Below, piece by piece: positions 1-7,314 of a stretch of DNA of 16,737 bases (the stretch's first letter is position 1; every line of letters begins with the position of its first letter). Source of the DNA: a bacterium. GTDB taxonomy: Bacteria > UBP7 > UBA6624. A program made the position numbers and the translations under genes. The stretch covers positions 1 through 16,737 of the forward strand of contig JACNFQ010000027.1 of NCBI GenBank assembly GCA_014384545.1, written 5' to 3'. A model generated the notes under the pieces. The model was not told the DNA's origin. It ran no database searches and saw nothing but the letters and a program-made list of their open reading frames with translations.

Positions 1-1
1 C

Positions 2-538
2 CCTCCACAAACCCCCCCCCCCGAACCCACCCCCGAACCCCCACCTCTCCCCCCCCCGCCCCAGTGGGAACCTGGATACGAAGGATGTCCTTTGGGTGCC
101 CGCACCCAAACCCACGAAGAGTATATCGCTGCGTGCTGGCCTGAGGACCGGGGTCGCTCCCAGTACAAGATTACGCGCTTTGGGTCCGTTGATATCAAGG
201 GTGGAGAGGGGTGGTTTCACCCGCCCACCAGGAGCACTTTGGGGCGAATTGATGTGGGTAGAAGTGGTTCGCCCTTTGGGTTGCCCAAGACGATTCAAGA
301 TGAAGGCTTGGCGAATGAGTTATCTGTGGTTGTGGAGATTTCCTACACCCCTGAAGGTGCCACATCCAAAATCTCTGTAAAGCTCATTATGTCTAGCGGT
401 GATACACGCATCGATGCTTTGGTTCTTGATCGAGCAAAGAGATGGTCTGAAGGCTCTCGTATTCTTCCGCGACTCAACCGTGGGCAAGGTCAATCCGAAC
501 AAGGAGTTCGGTTGGAGTTCCTTTTTCCTGCTACATGA
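2..538 (+). CDS. TonB-like energy-transducer protein, C-terminal part (5' end cut by window)
   Basis: The frame is open from the left edge to a TGA at 536-538, giving 178 visible residues; the real start lies outside the window. Residues 1-21 are a proline-rich stretch (PPQTPPPEPTPEPPPLPPPPP), as in the periplasm-spanning linker of TonB proteins. The last ~80 residues fit a TonB C-terminal domain: a beta strand (ELSVVVEISYTPEG), the SSG-x-x-x-(I/L)DA signature (SSGDTRIDALVLDRAKRW) and a final strand (VRLEFLF). In the family this domain contacts TonB-dependent receptors or related partners and transmits proton-motive force from ExbBD. No ExbB, ExbD or receptor gene is in view. A TTG at 92 could be an internal start, but the Pro-rich codons upstream argue for one longer protein. 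The stop overlaps the next start (ATGA). The family call is moderately sure; the partner is unknown. Confidence 0.6.
   Translation, partial: PPQTPPPEPTPEPPPLPPPPQWEPGYEGCPLGARTQTHEEYIAACWPEDRGRSQYKITRFGSVDIKGGEGWFHPPTRSTLGRIDVGRSGSPFGLPKTIQDEGLANELSVVVEISYTPEGATSKISVKLIMSSGDTRIDALVLDRAKRWSEGSRILPRLNRGQGQSEQGVRLEFLFPAT
12..61 (+). repeat. C-rich homopolymer segment in Pro-rich linker
   Basis: An 11-base C run (12-22) is followed by further C runs, including seven at 51-57. It encodes the proline-rich linker of the TonB-like gene. The complementary strand carries several closely spaced runs of three or more G, so it could fold as a G-quadruplex. C tracts of this length are prone to slippage, but the reading frame is intact here. 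Confidence 0.6.
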
Positions 539-1248
539 TTCTCTTTCTGCTCACTCTTCTCCTTGACCCTGTCTCCATAGAAAATGAGTTCCTGAGGTTA
601 AGGGTTAACCCCGGCCCCAGTGAAGCGGGGCGATTTGCCGTTGATACCACGGGCGGGAATCCCGCCTCTGAAAAGGATGACCAAATGCGACTTGTCTATG
701 GCTCTACTCTCCCTTGGTCTTCTTTTACACTCGTCCGCATCGATGGCGAAGATTGGGTATTTGGTGGCCCCACCACTTCACCCCACGAAGCGGGTTTGGG
801 GTTACGGGCAGGAACTCCTCTTTCTAGTCCCTCACCTTCGGAGGACGGGACCACTATTTCTACGACTTTCTTGTTGGGGAGTATCAAGATAGAACAAAGT
901 TTGGGTTTTGTGAGGGGTTCGTCCACGGGCATCTTAGATACTGTGGGTATTACCTATACAGCTACCTCCATGGATGATCAAGAACACCGAGTCGGCATTT
1001 TGATGGTTCTCGATACGATGTTAGGAAGTAATGATGGTGCCCCTTTGCGTGCTGCGGAACAAGAGGAAGGCGCTCAATCGGAACAATGTTGGGAAGAGAA
1101 CCCGCCCCCTTTTTGGCAAGCGTTTGACGACCTAGAAAACCCCACGATAATGGCTCAAGGCACACTCGAAACTGATGGCGTGGGACCCAACCGATTCATG
1201 TTTAGTAACTGGGGCAAGTTGGCAAAGGCTAGATGGAATGAATCTTGA
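535..1248 (+). CDS. Secreted or envelope protein of unknown function, N-terminal part ending at an in-frame TGA
   Basis: I do not recognise this family. The ATG overlaps the upstream stop (ATGA), and no good ribosome site is visible, so translation is probably coupled. Residues 1-10 (MILFLLTLLL) are hydrophobic and could be a short, incomplete signal peptide. The rest is beta-rich, with few Lys and many Gly, Ser and Thr, typical of extracytoplasmic beta domains. The reading ends at TGA 1246-1248 after FSNWGKLAKARWNES, but the same frame stays open downstream with protein-like sequence (NPGASLIQEGGFDVDTAVLISW). This half and the next CDS are therefore most simply one ~625-codon gene (535-2412) broken by a single nonsense codon, either a real mutation or a base-call error. 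TGA ends other genes here, so recoding is unlikely. Confidence 0.6.
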   Translation: MILFLLTLLLDPVSIENEFLRLRVNPGPSEAGRFAVDTTGGNPASEKDDQMRLVYGSTLPWSSFTLVRIDGEDWVFGGPTTSPHEAGLGLRAGTPLSSPSPSEDGTTISTTFLLGSIKIEQSLGFVRGSSTGILDTVGITYTATSMDDQEHRVGILMVLDTMLGSNDGAPLRAAEQEEGAQSEQCWEENPPPFWQAFDDLENPTIMAQGTLETDGVGPNRFMFSNWGKLAKARWNES

Positions 1249-1274
1249 AATCCAGGGGCTAGCCTTATCCAAGA

Positions 1275-1281
1275 GGGAGGG
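1275..1281 (+). promoter_or_regulatory. Shine-Dalgarno-like GGGAGGG before GTG 1288
   Basis: GGGAGGG lies six bases before GTG 1288, in the frame of the downstream half gene. It could allow re-initiation after the TGA at 1246, so the second half may be made as a separate protein. It also simply encodes Glu-Gly-Gly, so it may be coincidental. Confidence 0.35.
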
Positions 1282-1287
1282 TTTGAC

Positions 1288-2412
1288 GTGGATACAGCTG
1301 TCCTCATCTCTTGGAATGAACGTCCTCTCTCAGCGGGAACGACCGCCTTATTTCATACTCAGTATGGACTAGCTGGTATCGATATTCAAGGTGGAGAGCT
1401 AGCAGTCGCCCTAACGGCTCCTGCTTTGCTCCCCCCCCACCGATCGGGAGCACCACGTGGTTTAGCAGTCGGTTATGTCGAGAACACTTCAGGGTTTATC
1501 AGCCGAAATACCTCTTTGTCCTTGACATCTCCTGATGGATTGACGGTCCTTGGGGGTTCTGTTTCTGTGGGAGATTTGGATCCTGGAGAGACGAGACAGG
1601 TCACTTGGGAGATTAGGAACCCTAGTTTAGAGAGTGAGAGCGCCCGAGTCGTATTGAAAGCAACTTCAGCAACCCTCAAGACCAACCTCATCACACGCCG
1701 TGTGGGGTTGCCTAGAACACCTGTCGTTTCCCTTATCCCCCAACCCATCGCTGAAATCGTTGCTCGTGGTATCCATCATTCACCGGGAGTTGTGACGACG
1801 GCGTTGACAATCAAGAATGAATCTTCAGTCCCCTCCCCAGAAGGCGAGGTGATGCTTACCCTTGAAGGTCCTGCAACGCTTGAGTCTCAACCTCGGTTGG
1901 TGTTCCCTGCTTTGAGTCCAGGAAAAGAGATCAAACTTCGATGGACCCTACGCCCACGACCTGAAGGTGATGGAGTCGTTGCTCTGAGGTGGCTAGCCCA
2001 GCACCCCCCGGGCAAAACAGTTCAGTCTCAGACAGGCTTCGTCGTCCCCCCCCTACCTTCCCATCTGCGACTGACTCCCTTGCCCAGTGACAGAGAGAGT
2101 ATTGCCACGACTGTCGTTACGGGTGTCAAGTTGCCGCCCTTTGTCCGGTTGCACCGTTCTTGGCAGTTACCTGTGCACTGTCTCTACGCAGGAAAGGGCG
2201 GCATTGAATCCTTGGAGAATGGGTATCATGTGGATGTTCAATGTGATGGGAATCGTCTGGTTCTGGTGATTGAGGGCGAAATGGGGTCTGTTCCACCCCT
2301 AATCAACCTCCTCCGCGTTTATCATCCCCTAGGTGGTGACGGCGCGTGGATATTGGAGAGTGAATGTCTGGATGTGGGAACAGGCGCGTGTGAGAATCTG
2401 GAGGAAGAATGA
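1288..2412 (+). CDS. Secreted or envelope protein of unknown function, C-terminal part (same frame as the 535-1248 half)
   Basis: This 374-residue frame is continuous with the upstream half apart from the TGA at 1246. GTG 1288 is the first plausible start after the stop and has GGGAGGG six bases before it. It has no signal peptide of its own, which supports its being the tail of a longer exported protein. Residues ~85-140 (VGDLDPGETRQVTWEIRNPS) and ~170-235 (TTALTIKNESSVPSPEGEV; FPALSPGKEIKLRWTLRPR) look like two immunoglobulin-like, CARDB-type beta-sandwich repeats, with the 'L-x-P-G-x-x-x-x-x-W-x-(I/L)-R' pattern seen twice. Three Cys pairs near the C-terminus (CLYAG, VQCDG, ESECLDVGTGACENLEEE) could form disulfides. 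C8 runs at 1431-1438 and 2046-2053 leave the frame intact. It ends in an ATGA overlap with the next gene. Function is unknown; surface binding or scaffolding is a guess. Confidence 0.6.
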   Translation: MDTAVLISWNERPLSAGTTALFHTQYGLAGIDIQGGELAVALTAPALLPPHRSGAPRGLAVGYVENTSGFISRNTSLSLTSPDGLTVLGGSVSVGDLDPGETRQVTWEIRNPSLESESARVVLKATSATLKTNLITRRVGLPRTPVVSLIPQPIAEIVARGIHHSPGVVTTALTIKNESSVPSPEGEVMLTLEGPATLESQPRLVFPALSPGKEIKLRWTLRPRPEGDGVVALRWLAQHPPGKTVQSQTGFVVPPLPSHLRLTPLPSDRESIATTVVTGVKLPPFVRLHRSWQLPVHCLYAGKGGIESLENGYHVDVQCDGNRLVLVIEGEMGSVPPLINLLRVYHPLGGDGAWILESECLDVGTGACENLEEE

Positions 2413-3077
2413 AAGCACAATTAGTATTTGGTATCTTGGTTTTGAGCCTTTGGGGAGGATGGGGTTCTGCACTCAAGAGTGTAGAGATTCGAGACCTCCC
2501 CGAAGACAACCCAGCCTACGACATCGTCATCTATCTAGTGGACGAGGGGTTCCTTACCCTCTTTGATGGTGATGAGTTCCGTGGCGACCTCCCCATGACA
2601 CGGATTGAAGTTGCTTTGGTCGTGGACAGGATGTTGAGACGAGTCTCCAATGGGACCATTACCCCCACCGGAACCCAAGCCGAGGCGTTGCGCATTTTGG
2701 GTGATGAGTTCCGTGAAGAGATCATCCGTTTTGACGACAAGATGCTTCGATTTGACGCCCGTTTGGCCAAGATTGAAGCGGAGCAACCCCAGATTTTAGA
2801 GGATGTGATTCTCTTGTCAGCCGAGGTTGAGGATCGCTTGGCTGCCTTCGCCGCCGAACTTGAGATTCTTCGTGCGGATATGGAAAACCGTGCACCTGCA
2901 GAACAGACATTGAATCGTTTGGATTCCTTGGAGTCTCGAGTTGACGCCATTGAACTTCGGCTTGAAGAACTTACGGGTAGAACTTCTGGTGGGAAAGAAG
3001 CTGGTCAGTTGGTTGGGGGCGTGCCCAATCTCGTATTGGGCATCCTCGTGCTCGGTGCCGTAATCGCCTTGGGATAA
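2409..3077 (+). CDS. SLH-domain coiled-coil protein with C-terminal membrane helix (Omp-alpha-like envelope tether)
   Basis: The protein has 222 residues and starts at an ATG overlapping the previous stop, with GGAGGA just upstream. Visible order: signal peptide (residues 1-21, MKAQLVFGILVLSLWGGWGSA); one S-layer-homology-like domain at ~28-80 (DNPAYDIVIYLVDEGFLTLF, then GDLPMTRIEVALVVDRML); a long heptad-rich alpha region at ~95-190 with regular Leu/Ile spacing; and a hydrophobic helix at ~205-221 (VPNLVLGILVLGAVIALG) ending the chain. In Thermotoga Omp-alpha and OmpM-type proteins, the SLH domain binds peptidoglycan and a coiled-coil rod spans the periplasm to the outer membrane. The same layout here, with a much shorter rod, suggests a small peptidoglycan-to-membrane tether. 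The domain order is seen; the tether role is inferred. Its place between envelope genes fits. Confidence 0.65.
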   Translation: MKAQLVFGILVLSLWGGWGSALKSVEIRDLPEDNPAYDIVIYLVDEGFLTLFDGDEFRGDLPMTRIEVALVVDRMLRRVSNGTITPTGTQAEALRILGDEFREEIIRFDDKMLRFDARLAKIEAEQPQILEDVILLSAEVEDRLAAFAAELEILRADMENRAPAEQTLNRLDSLESRVDAIELRLEELTGRTSGGKEAGQLVGGVPNLVLGILVLGAVIALG

Positions 3078-3084
3078 GACCCTC

Positions 3085-4581
3085 TTGGCGCCCGAAACGA
3101 ACAATACCGAGTTTTCCCTAGCAGACCTGTGGGGACTTATCCGACGGCGTAAAGGTGCGTTTTGGGGGGCGTTTTTTCTCGTTCTAGTCCTCGTGGGATT
3201 GGGGTCATTATGGGAAACCCCTAAGTATACAGTTCAAGGTTCACTTGTCTTTACTCCCCTGGGATTGGGTGGTGAGATGGGTCTGTTGGCAGCGATGGGC
3301 GAGTCGCCTTTAGCTTTGGAAGCCGAAATGGCGATCTTACGAAGCCGAGCCATTGTAGCTCCTGTACTCGAGGAAGAAGGATTGGATGAGGTCAAGAGAG
3401 TTTTCTCCAATCCTTTTACAAGACTGAATGAACACGCCAAGGCACATCTACGTTTGGTTGACCCACCCCAGTATGCTCGGCTGGGAACAGAGAGCAACTT
3501 TGGTGTTATTTCTGAAGTTGATAGTACGACAAGGGCGCCCGATGAGGCACTGGAGGACTTTAGGGACAATGGCCATTTTGCGATTGCGGGTGTTCCTTCC
3601 CGAAGCATTACTCCTAGTTCCGCGGGTATTATCACGGTTACTCTGGAAGCAGCAGACCCTTTTCATGCACAACGGATTCTGGAGGGCATTTTGAATGACT
3701 TTCTTGCCCTCCATTTGGCGTGGCGGTCTGATAAAGGGCAGGTCATTTCAACCTTCATCCAGGGTCAGATTGACGCCTTGAAAACTGAGCTTGAAACAGC
3801 AGAATCTGCCCTCCAAGCATTTCGCGAGAGTACGGAAGTTTTTTCTGTTTCTGCCGAAGCTCAAACTCTAGCGAGTATTCTTCTAGAAAGTGAGAAAGAG
3901 AACCGCCGCCTTCGGATTGAGGCAGCTCAACTTGATGCGATGCTTTCTGCGTTGGCTGAGGGTGCCCCAGCCGAAGATATCTTGGGTGCCCTTGACATAG
4001 GTGGCACCCAATTTGCAGACTTTGAGACAAGCCCTGGATTGGATTTCTTGGGGCAAACGAATAGCTTAGCGATGAGTTTGGCGGAACTTGAGAGACAAGA
4101 CAGAGTACTGGCGTTGACGATGACCCCCCAGCATCCCCAGAGAATCGCCTTGAGTGAAGGGATTAGGACGAGAAGAGAGCAACTCCTTTCTTCCTTGAGA
4201 AACTCCCGAGATCGACTGAACGAGATGATGTCTGCAGGGGACGAGATTCAATCTGAATACGAGGTCCAGCTCGCTTCACTACCGGGGTTGTCAACGCAGG
4301 CGGTTCGTTTGATGAGAGATGTAGAAATCTTGACAGCAACCTACACCTTCCTGCTGCAAAAGTCAAAAGAGATGGAGATCTCTACTGCTTCGACCGTTTC
4401 TCGTACACGCATTCTTGAATCTCCTGTCATCATTCCCGAACCTTCGTCCCCGTCCCCCAAACTGAGAGCAGTCCTCGCTCTTTTCTTCGGCTTCTTGTCT
4501 GCTCTGGGTGGCGTCTTTTTGGCAGAGGCTCGTGCCAACCGTCCCCGCCCCACCCCTTCCCCACCCCCCCCTTCCTCATGA
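3085..4581 (+). CDS. Wzz-family polysaccharide chain-length determinant protein
   Basis: This 498-residue polysaccharide co-polymerase-like protein sits in the inner membrane and would set polymer length during export of O-antigen, capsule or exopolysaccharide. The N-terminal cytoplasmic stretch contains the Wzz lead-in (FSLADLWGLIRRRKGAFW). Transmembrane helix 1 is at ~26-43. A large periplasmic region with coiled coil follows (~215-280 and 330-400). The GNVR-like end (YTFLLQKSKEMEISTAS, then ILESPVIIPEPSSPS) precedes transmembrane helix 2 at ~462-480. There is no C-terminal tyrosine kinase domain; instead the protein ends in a Pro-rich tail (PRPTPSPPPPSS). The start is TTG 3085, seven bases after the previous stop, with only a weak ribosome site; no ATG fits. 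It overlaps the epimerase gene by ATGA. Polymerase, flippase and glycosyltransferase genes are not in view. Confidence 0.8.
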   Translation: MAPETNNTEFSLADLWGLIRRRKGAFWGAFFLVLVLVGLGSLWETPKYTVQGSLVFTPLGLGGEMGLLAAMGESPLALEAEMAILRSRAIVAPVLEEEGLDEVKRVFSNPFTRLNEHAKAHLRLVDPPQYARLGTESNFGVISEVDSTTRAPDEALEDFRDNGHFAIAGVPSRSITPSSAGIITVTLEAADPFHAQRILEGILNDFLALHLAWRSDKGQVISTFIQGQIDALKTELETAESALQAFRESTEVFSVSAEAQTLASILLESEKENRRLRIEAAQLDAMLSALAEGAPAEDILGALDIGGTQFADFETSPGLDFLGQTNSLAMSLAELERQDRVLALTMTPQHPQRIALSEGIRTRREQLLSSLRNSRDRLNEMMSAGDEIQSEYEVQLASLPGLSTQAVRLMRDVEILTATYTFLLQKSKEMEISTASTVSRTRILESPVIIPEPSSPSPKLRAVLALFFGFLSALGGVFLAEARANRPRPTPSPPPPSS

Positions 4582-5477
4582 GGGTTCTCCTTACTGGAGG
4601 TGCTGGCTTCATTGGGAGCCATCTAGCAGAAGCGTATGTTGATAGAGGTGATGAGGTCCTCATATTGGATGATTTTTCAACGGGTCATCGAAGGAACATC
4701 CCCGATGGTGTTGAAGTGATTGAAGGAGACATTCGGGATGCTCGTTCTCTCTTGAAGGACGCTGGTTCGTTTGACCTTCTTAGCCACCACGCAGCCCAAG
4801 CCAGTGTCGTTGTTAGTGTCGCCGATCCTCTATTGGATGCCTCTATCAACTTGCTGGGAGGTGTCGCTCTTCTCCATGCTTTAGAAGGCCGCGTGGGGGG
4901 CATCACATTTGCCAGCACGGGGGGCGCAATCTATGGAGAAGTACCCAGCGAACCCGCGACGGAAGATAATGAACTTAGACCCGAATCTCCCTATGGAGCA
5001 GCGAAGGCTGCGTTCGAGATCTTGCTGGGTGCGTGGTCTCTACGCACAGGCATCCCTGCAACGATTCTTAGATATGGGAATGTGTATGGGCCCCGCCAAG
5101 ACCCCCATGGTGAGGCGGGAGTGGTTGCTATCTTTAGTCAAAGACTGAACCAAGGGAAAGATTGTACCATTTTTGGCGATGGCAGTGCAGAACGCGACTA
5201 CATCTTTGTAGAGGATGTCGTCAGAGCCAACTTATCCTCTTATGGTGTCAAAGGCGTCTTTAACATAGGCACAGGGCGCGCAACGAGTACCCAAGAGATT
5301 TATGAGGGGCTTTCTGGTAGGGGAGCATCACCCCCAATTTTCGCCCCAGGTCGAGAGGGAGAATTGGATCGTAGCGTCCTGAACGCCCACAAAGCGAAGT
5401 CCTCTTTTGATTGGGTTGCCACGAAGGATTTAGAGAGTGGTTTGGTTGAAACCAGACACGCATTTGGCACAGAATAG
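4578..5477 (+). CDS. NAD-dependent nucleotide-sugar epimerase/dehydratase (GalE-like extended SDR)
   Basis: The protein has 299 residues and is an extended short-chain dehydrogenase. The NAD-binding motif GGAGFIGSHL is at 7-16, and acidic D31/D32 after strand 2 favour NAD over NADP. The HHAAQASV segment (70-77), Ser113/Thr114 (FASTGGAIYGE) and catalytic Y139-x-x-x-K143 (SPYGAAKAA) are all present. RYGNVYGPRQDPHGEAGVV (165-183) is the sugar-nucleotide region typical of GalE/WbpP-type UDP-hexose 4-epimerases. The likely role is supplying a UDP-sugar such as UDP-galactose or its N-acetyl form for surface polysaccharide, which fits the Wzz gene overlapping upstream. The exact substrate cannot be read from the sequence. 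No ribosome site precedes the ATG, as the upstream DNA is C-rich, so translation is probably coupled to wzz. Confidence 0.82.
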   Translation: MRVLLTGGAGFIGSHLAEAYVDRGDEVLILDDFSTGHRRNIPDGVEVIEGDIRDARSLLKDAGSFDLLSHHAAQASVVVSVADPLLDASINLLGGVALLHALEGRVGGITFASTGGAIYGEVPSEPATEDNELRPESPYGAAKAAFEILLGAWSLRTGIPATILRYGNVYGPRQDPHGEAGVVAIFSQRLNQGKDCTIFGDGSAERDYIFVEDVVRANLSSYGVKGVFNIGTGRATSTQEIYEGLSGRGASPPIFAPGREGELDRSVLNAHKAKSSFDWVATKDLESGLVETRHAFGTE

Positions 5478-5480
5478 GAG
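5476..5480 (+). promoter_or_regulatory. Ribosome binding site AGGAG for malate dehydrogenase
   Basis: AGGAG ends ten bases before ATG 5491 and decides that start over the in-frame upstream GTG at 5437, which lies inside the epimerase gene and adds 18 non-conserved residues. Confidence 0.6.
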
Positions 5481-5490
5481 TGTAAGACTT

Positions 5491-6420
5491 ATGGAAAAGC
5501 GTGTGGGATTTGTAGGAGCAGGAATGGTCGGAGCCGAGGCCGCAAGGCAACTTTTGTCTTGGGGTATTGCTGATGTTCGAATCGTTGATATCCAAGGTGA
5601 TATGGCAAAGGGGAAGGCGTTGGATATGACAGAGGCTGCCCCTTTATTGGGGACTGCTGCGATCGCTCTGGGGGGTGATGATTATGGGTTGCTAGAAGGT
5701 TGCGAAGTGATCATTGTGACTGCGGGCATTCCTCGGAAACCGGGGATGAGCAGGGATGACCTCCTGAAAACAAATATCTCCATCACAAGTTCAGTCTGTG
5801 AGGGGATTGCTCGACACGCCCCAGGTTCTGTGGTTATTATCGTTACGAATCCATTGGACGCCATCGTTTATGCTGCACAAGGATTCCTTGACGGCGTGTG
5901 CCAAGTTATTGGGATGGCGGGGGCGTTAGATAGTGCCCGATTCCGAGCATTCCTTTCTATGGAAACGGGCGTCGCTGCCGATGATATCCAAGCGATGGTT
6001 TTGGGTAGCCACGGTGACGCCATGGTTCCTTTAGCCTCTTCGGCATCTGCTGGTGGCATTCCTCTTTCTGTCTGGATCGATCAGCAGAGGATGAGCGAGA
6101 TTATTACACGCACACAAAAAGGGGGGGGAGAGATTGTGGGGTTGTTGAAAACAGGAAGTGCCTACTACGCCCCAGGAGTCGCAAGTGCCCGCATGGCGAA
6201 AGCGATCATCTTGGATGAAGGCCGCATCATGCCCACCTGCACCCGATTGAATGGTGAGTATGGGGTAGAAGGCGTCTTTATGGGGGTTCCTGCCTCGTTG
6301 GGTAAGGGAGGTGTAAAGAAGGTCATAGAAGTTCCTCTTTCGGATGAGGAGCAGGGGATGTGGGAGAAGAGCCTTGCCCATGTTCGTAGTTTGATGGGTG
6401 AGGTGGATGAACTCTCCTGA
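5491..6420 (+). CDS. mdh: Malate dehydrogenase (LDH-like type)
   Basis: A 309-residue cytoplasmic enzyme that interconverts malate and oxaloacetate with NAD(H). The Rossmann motif GFVGAGMVGAEAA is at 6-18, and D33 at the end of strand 2 (RIVDIQGD) fits NAD. The active-site loop reads AGIPRKPGMSRDDLL (78-92): Arg82 is the residue that selects malate over lactate, and lactate dehydrogenases have Gln there. N120 (VTNPLDA), R150 (SARFR) and the catalytic His174 (GSHGD) complete the site. Length is normal for the LDH-like MDH family. ATG 5491 is chosen because AGGAG lies ten bases upstream and the conserved fold starts there. A G8 run at 6121-6128 sits in the gene without breaking it. The gene starts 13 bases after the epimerase stop. 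It probably supplies or consumes oxaloacetate alongside the 2-oxoglutarate/glutamate genes downstream. Confidence 0.93.
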   Translation: MEKRVGFVGAGMVGAEAARQLLSWGIADVRIVDIQGDMAKGKALDMTEAAPLLGTAAIALGGDDYGLLEGCEVIIVTAGIPRKPGMSRDDLLKTNISITSSVCEGIARHAPGSVVIIVTNPLDAIVYAAQGFLDGVCQVIGMAGALDSARFRAFLSMETGVAADDIQAMVLGSHGDAMVPLASSASAGGIPLSVWIDQQRMSEIITRTQKGGGEIVGLLKTGSAYYAPGVASARMAKAIILDEGRIMPTCTRLNGEYGVEGVFMGVPASLGKGGVKKVIEVPLSDEEQGMWEKSLAHVRSLMGEVDELS

Positions 6421-7246
6421 GCTCTCGGTAGGCAACCTCCGCATTCGCCTCTTGTCGGCAGGAACGCTGAGGTTGGATGGTGGGGCTATGTTTGGGGTCG
6501 TTCCCAAAACGATGTGGGGAAAAGTCTATCCCAGCGACGAAGAGAACCGAATCACCTTGGGTATGAACACTCCTCTCATAGAAGGTCCGTGGGGAACGAT
6601 GCTGATTGATACGGGAGCTTTGGGCGTACAATCTGAAAAACTCAAGAAGATCTATCAAATCAAGAACAGAGATCCTTTGGAGGGAACAGGGCTATCCCCC
6701 GGAGATATCAATCATGTACTATTGACCCATCTCCACTTTGACCACACGGGGGGATCTACACGAAAAGAAGGGGAGAAATGGGTTCCCCGATACTACAATG
6801 CGACCTATTGGATTGGCGCTGAAGAATGGGCACGAGCCTGTCAGCCCAACGAGAGAGAAAAGGGGAGTTATTTTCCGGAGACATTTCGACCTCTAGAAGC
6901 TGCTGGATTGGTCTCCTTCATTGAGGGCAAAGTTGAAGTACTTCCTGGTGTCGTTTCGGTCCCAGCCCCTGGACACACACCAGGCCACCGAGTCGTTCAA
7001 TTCCAGTGCGAGAGTGCTCAAGCTTGGTTCTTGGCTGACTTGGTTCCAACGACGCGCCATTTACCCCTCCCATGGATTATGGCGTACGACCACGAACCTC
7101 TCGTCACCCTAGAAAGCAGAAAACGCATATTTCCTCTCTTTGTGGACCGCCCCATTCCCCTCTTATTTGAGCACGACAAAGACCCCACGATCGGCTTCGC
7201 TGTCACCACGCCCAAGGGGATTGCCTTCAGTCCTTCTCTCCACTAG
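6407..7246 (+). CDS. Metallo-beta-lactamase-fold hydrolase
   Basis: A 279-residue MBL-fold protein. The metal site is complete: H-x-H-x-D-H in LLTHLHFDHTGG, a second-metal His in PAPGHTPGHRV, a bridging Asp in FLADLVPTTRH, and a C-terminal His in FEHD. The N-terminus (LSAGTLRLDGGAMFGVVPK) is characteristic of a widespread group of stand-alone MBL hydrolases related to lactonase-like enzymes. The substrate is unknown; lactone, thioester or phosphoester cleavage are all possible. ATG 6407 is chosen over GTG 6398, because a GGGTGAGG purine stretch sits just ahead and the three extra residues have no support. The gene overlaps mdh by 14 bases, so the two are translationally linked. A weak hairpin at the stop may end the transcript. 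Confidence 0.85.
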   Translation: MNSPELSVGNLRIRLLSAGTLRLDGGAMFGVVPKTMWGKVYPSDEENRITLGMNTPLIEGPWGTMLIDTGALGVQSEKLKKIYQIKNRDPLEGTGLSPGDINHVLLTHLHFDHTGGSTRKEGEKWVPRYYNATYWIGAEEWARACQPNEREKGSYFPETFRPLEAAGLVSFIEGKVEVLPGVVSVPAPGHTPGHRVVQFQCESAQAWFLADLVPTTRHLPLPWIMAYDHEPLVTLESRKRIFPLFVDRPIPLLFEHDKDPTIGFAVTTPKGIAFSPSLH

Positions 7247-7255
7247 AGAGATTTT
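7235..7255 (+). terminator. Weak hairpin with T-run after the MBL gene
   Basis: TCTCTC (7235-7240) pairs with GAGAGA (7246-7251) around a five-base loop and is followed by TTTT. The stem is only 6 bp and overlaps the TAG stop at 7244-7246, so it may be a weak intrinsic terminator or chance. Confidence 0.3.
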
Positions 7256-7314
7256 CGCTTCCTTCTTTCTACGCTTCTTCTCCTTGCGGTGCTTTACCCT
7301 TGGTGCTGTTTTGG

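Noticed and set aside
96-380. Alternative + frame of 94 codons inside the TonB-like gene
   Set aside because: It lies in another frame of a gene whose own frame shows the TonB C-terminal signature; composition is shadow-like.
1246-1248. TGA recoded as an amino acid, or selenocysteine
   Set aside because: TGA is used as a normal stop at 536, 6418, 8805 and elsewhere, and no convincing SECIS-like hairpin follows.
1175-1372. Overlapping + frame across the TGA, as a possible frameshift route
   Set aside because: The frame before and after the TGA is the same, and its residues look more protein-like than the alternative frame, so no frameshift is needed.
2531-2950. 139-codon minus-strand frame
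   Set aside because: Antisense to the coiled-coil gene; its Ser/Arg/Lys-rich product is what an antisense read of Glu/Leu/Asp codons gives.
5437-5490. Upstream GTG start for malate dehydrogenase
   Set aside because: It lies inside the epimerase gene; ATG 5491 has AGGAG and begins at the Rossmann fold.
6031-6507. 158-codon minus-strand frame
   Set aside because: Antisense across the end of mdh and the start of the MBL gene, both clearly recognised on the + strand.
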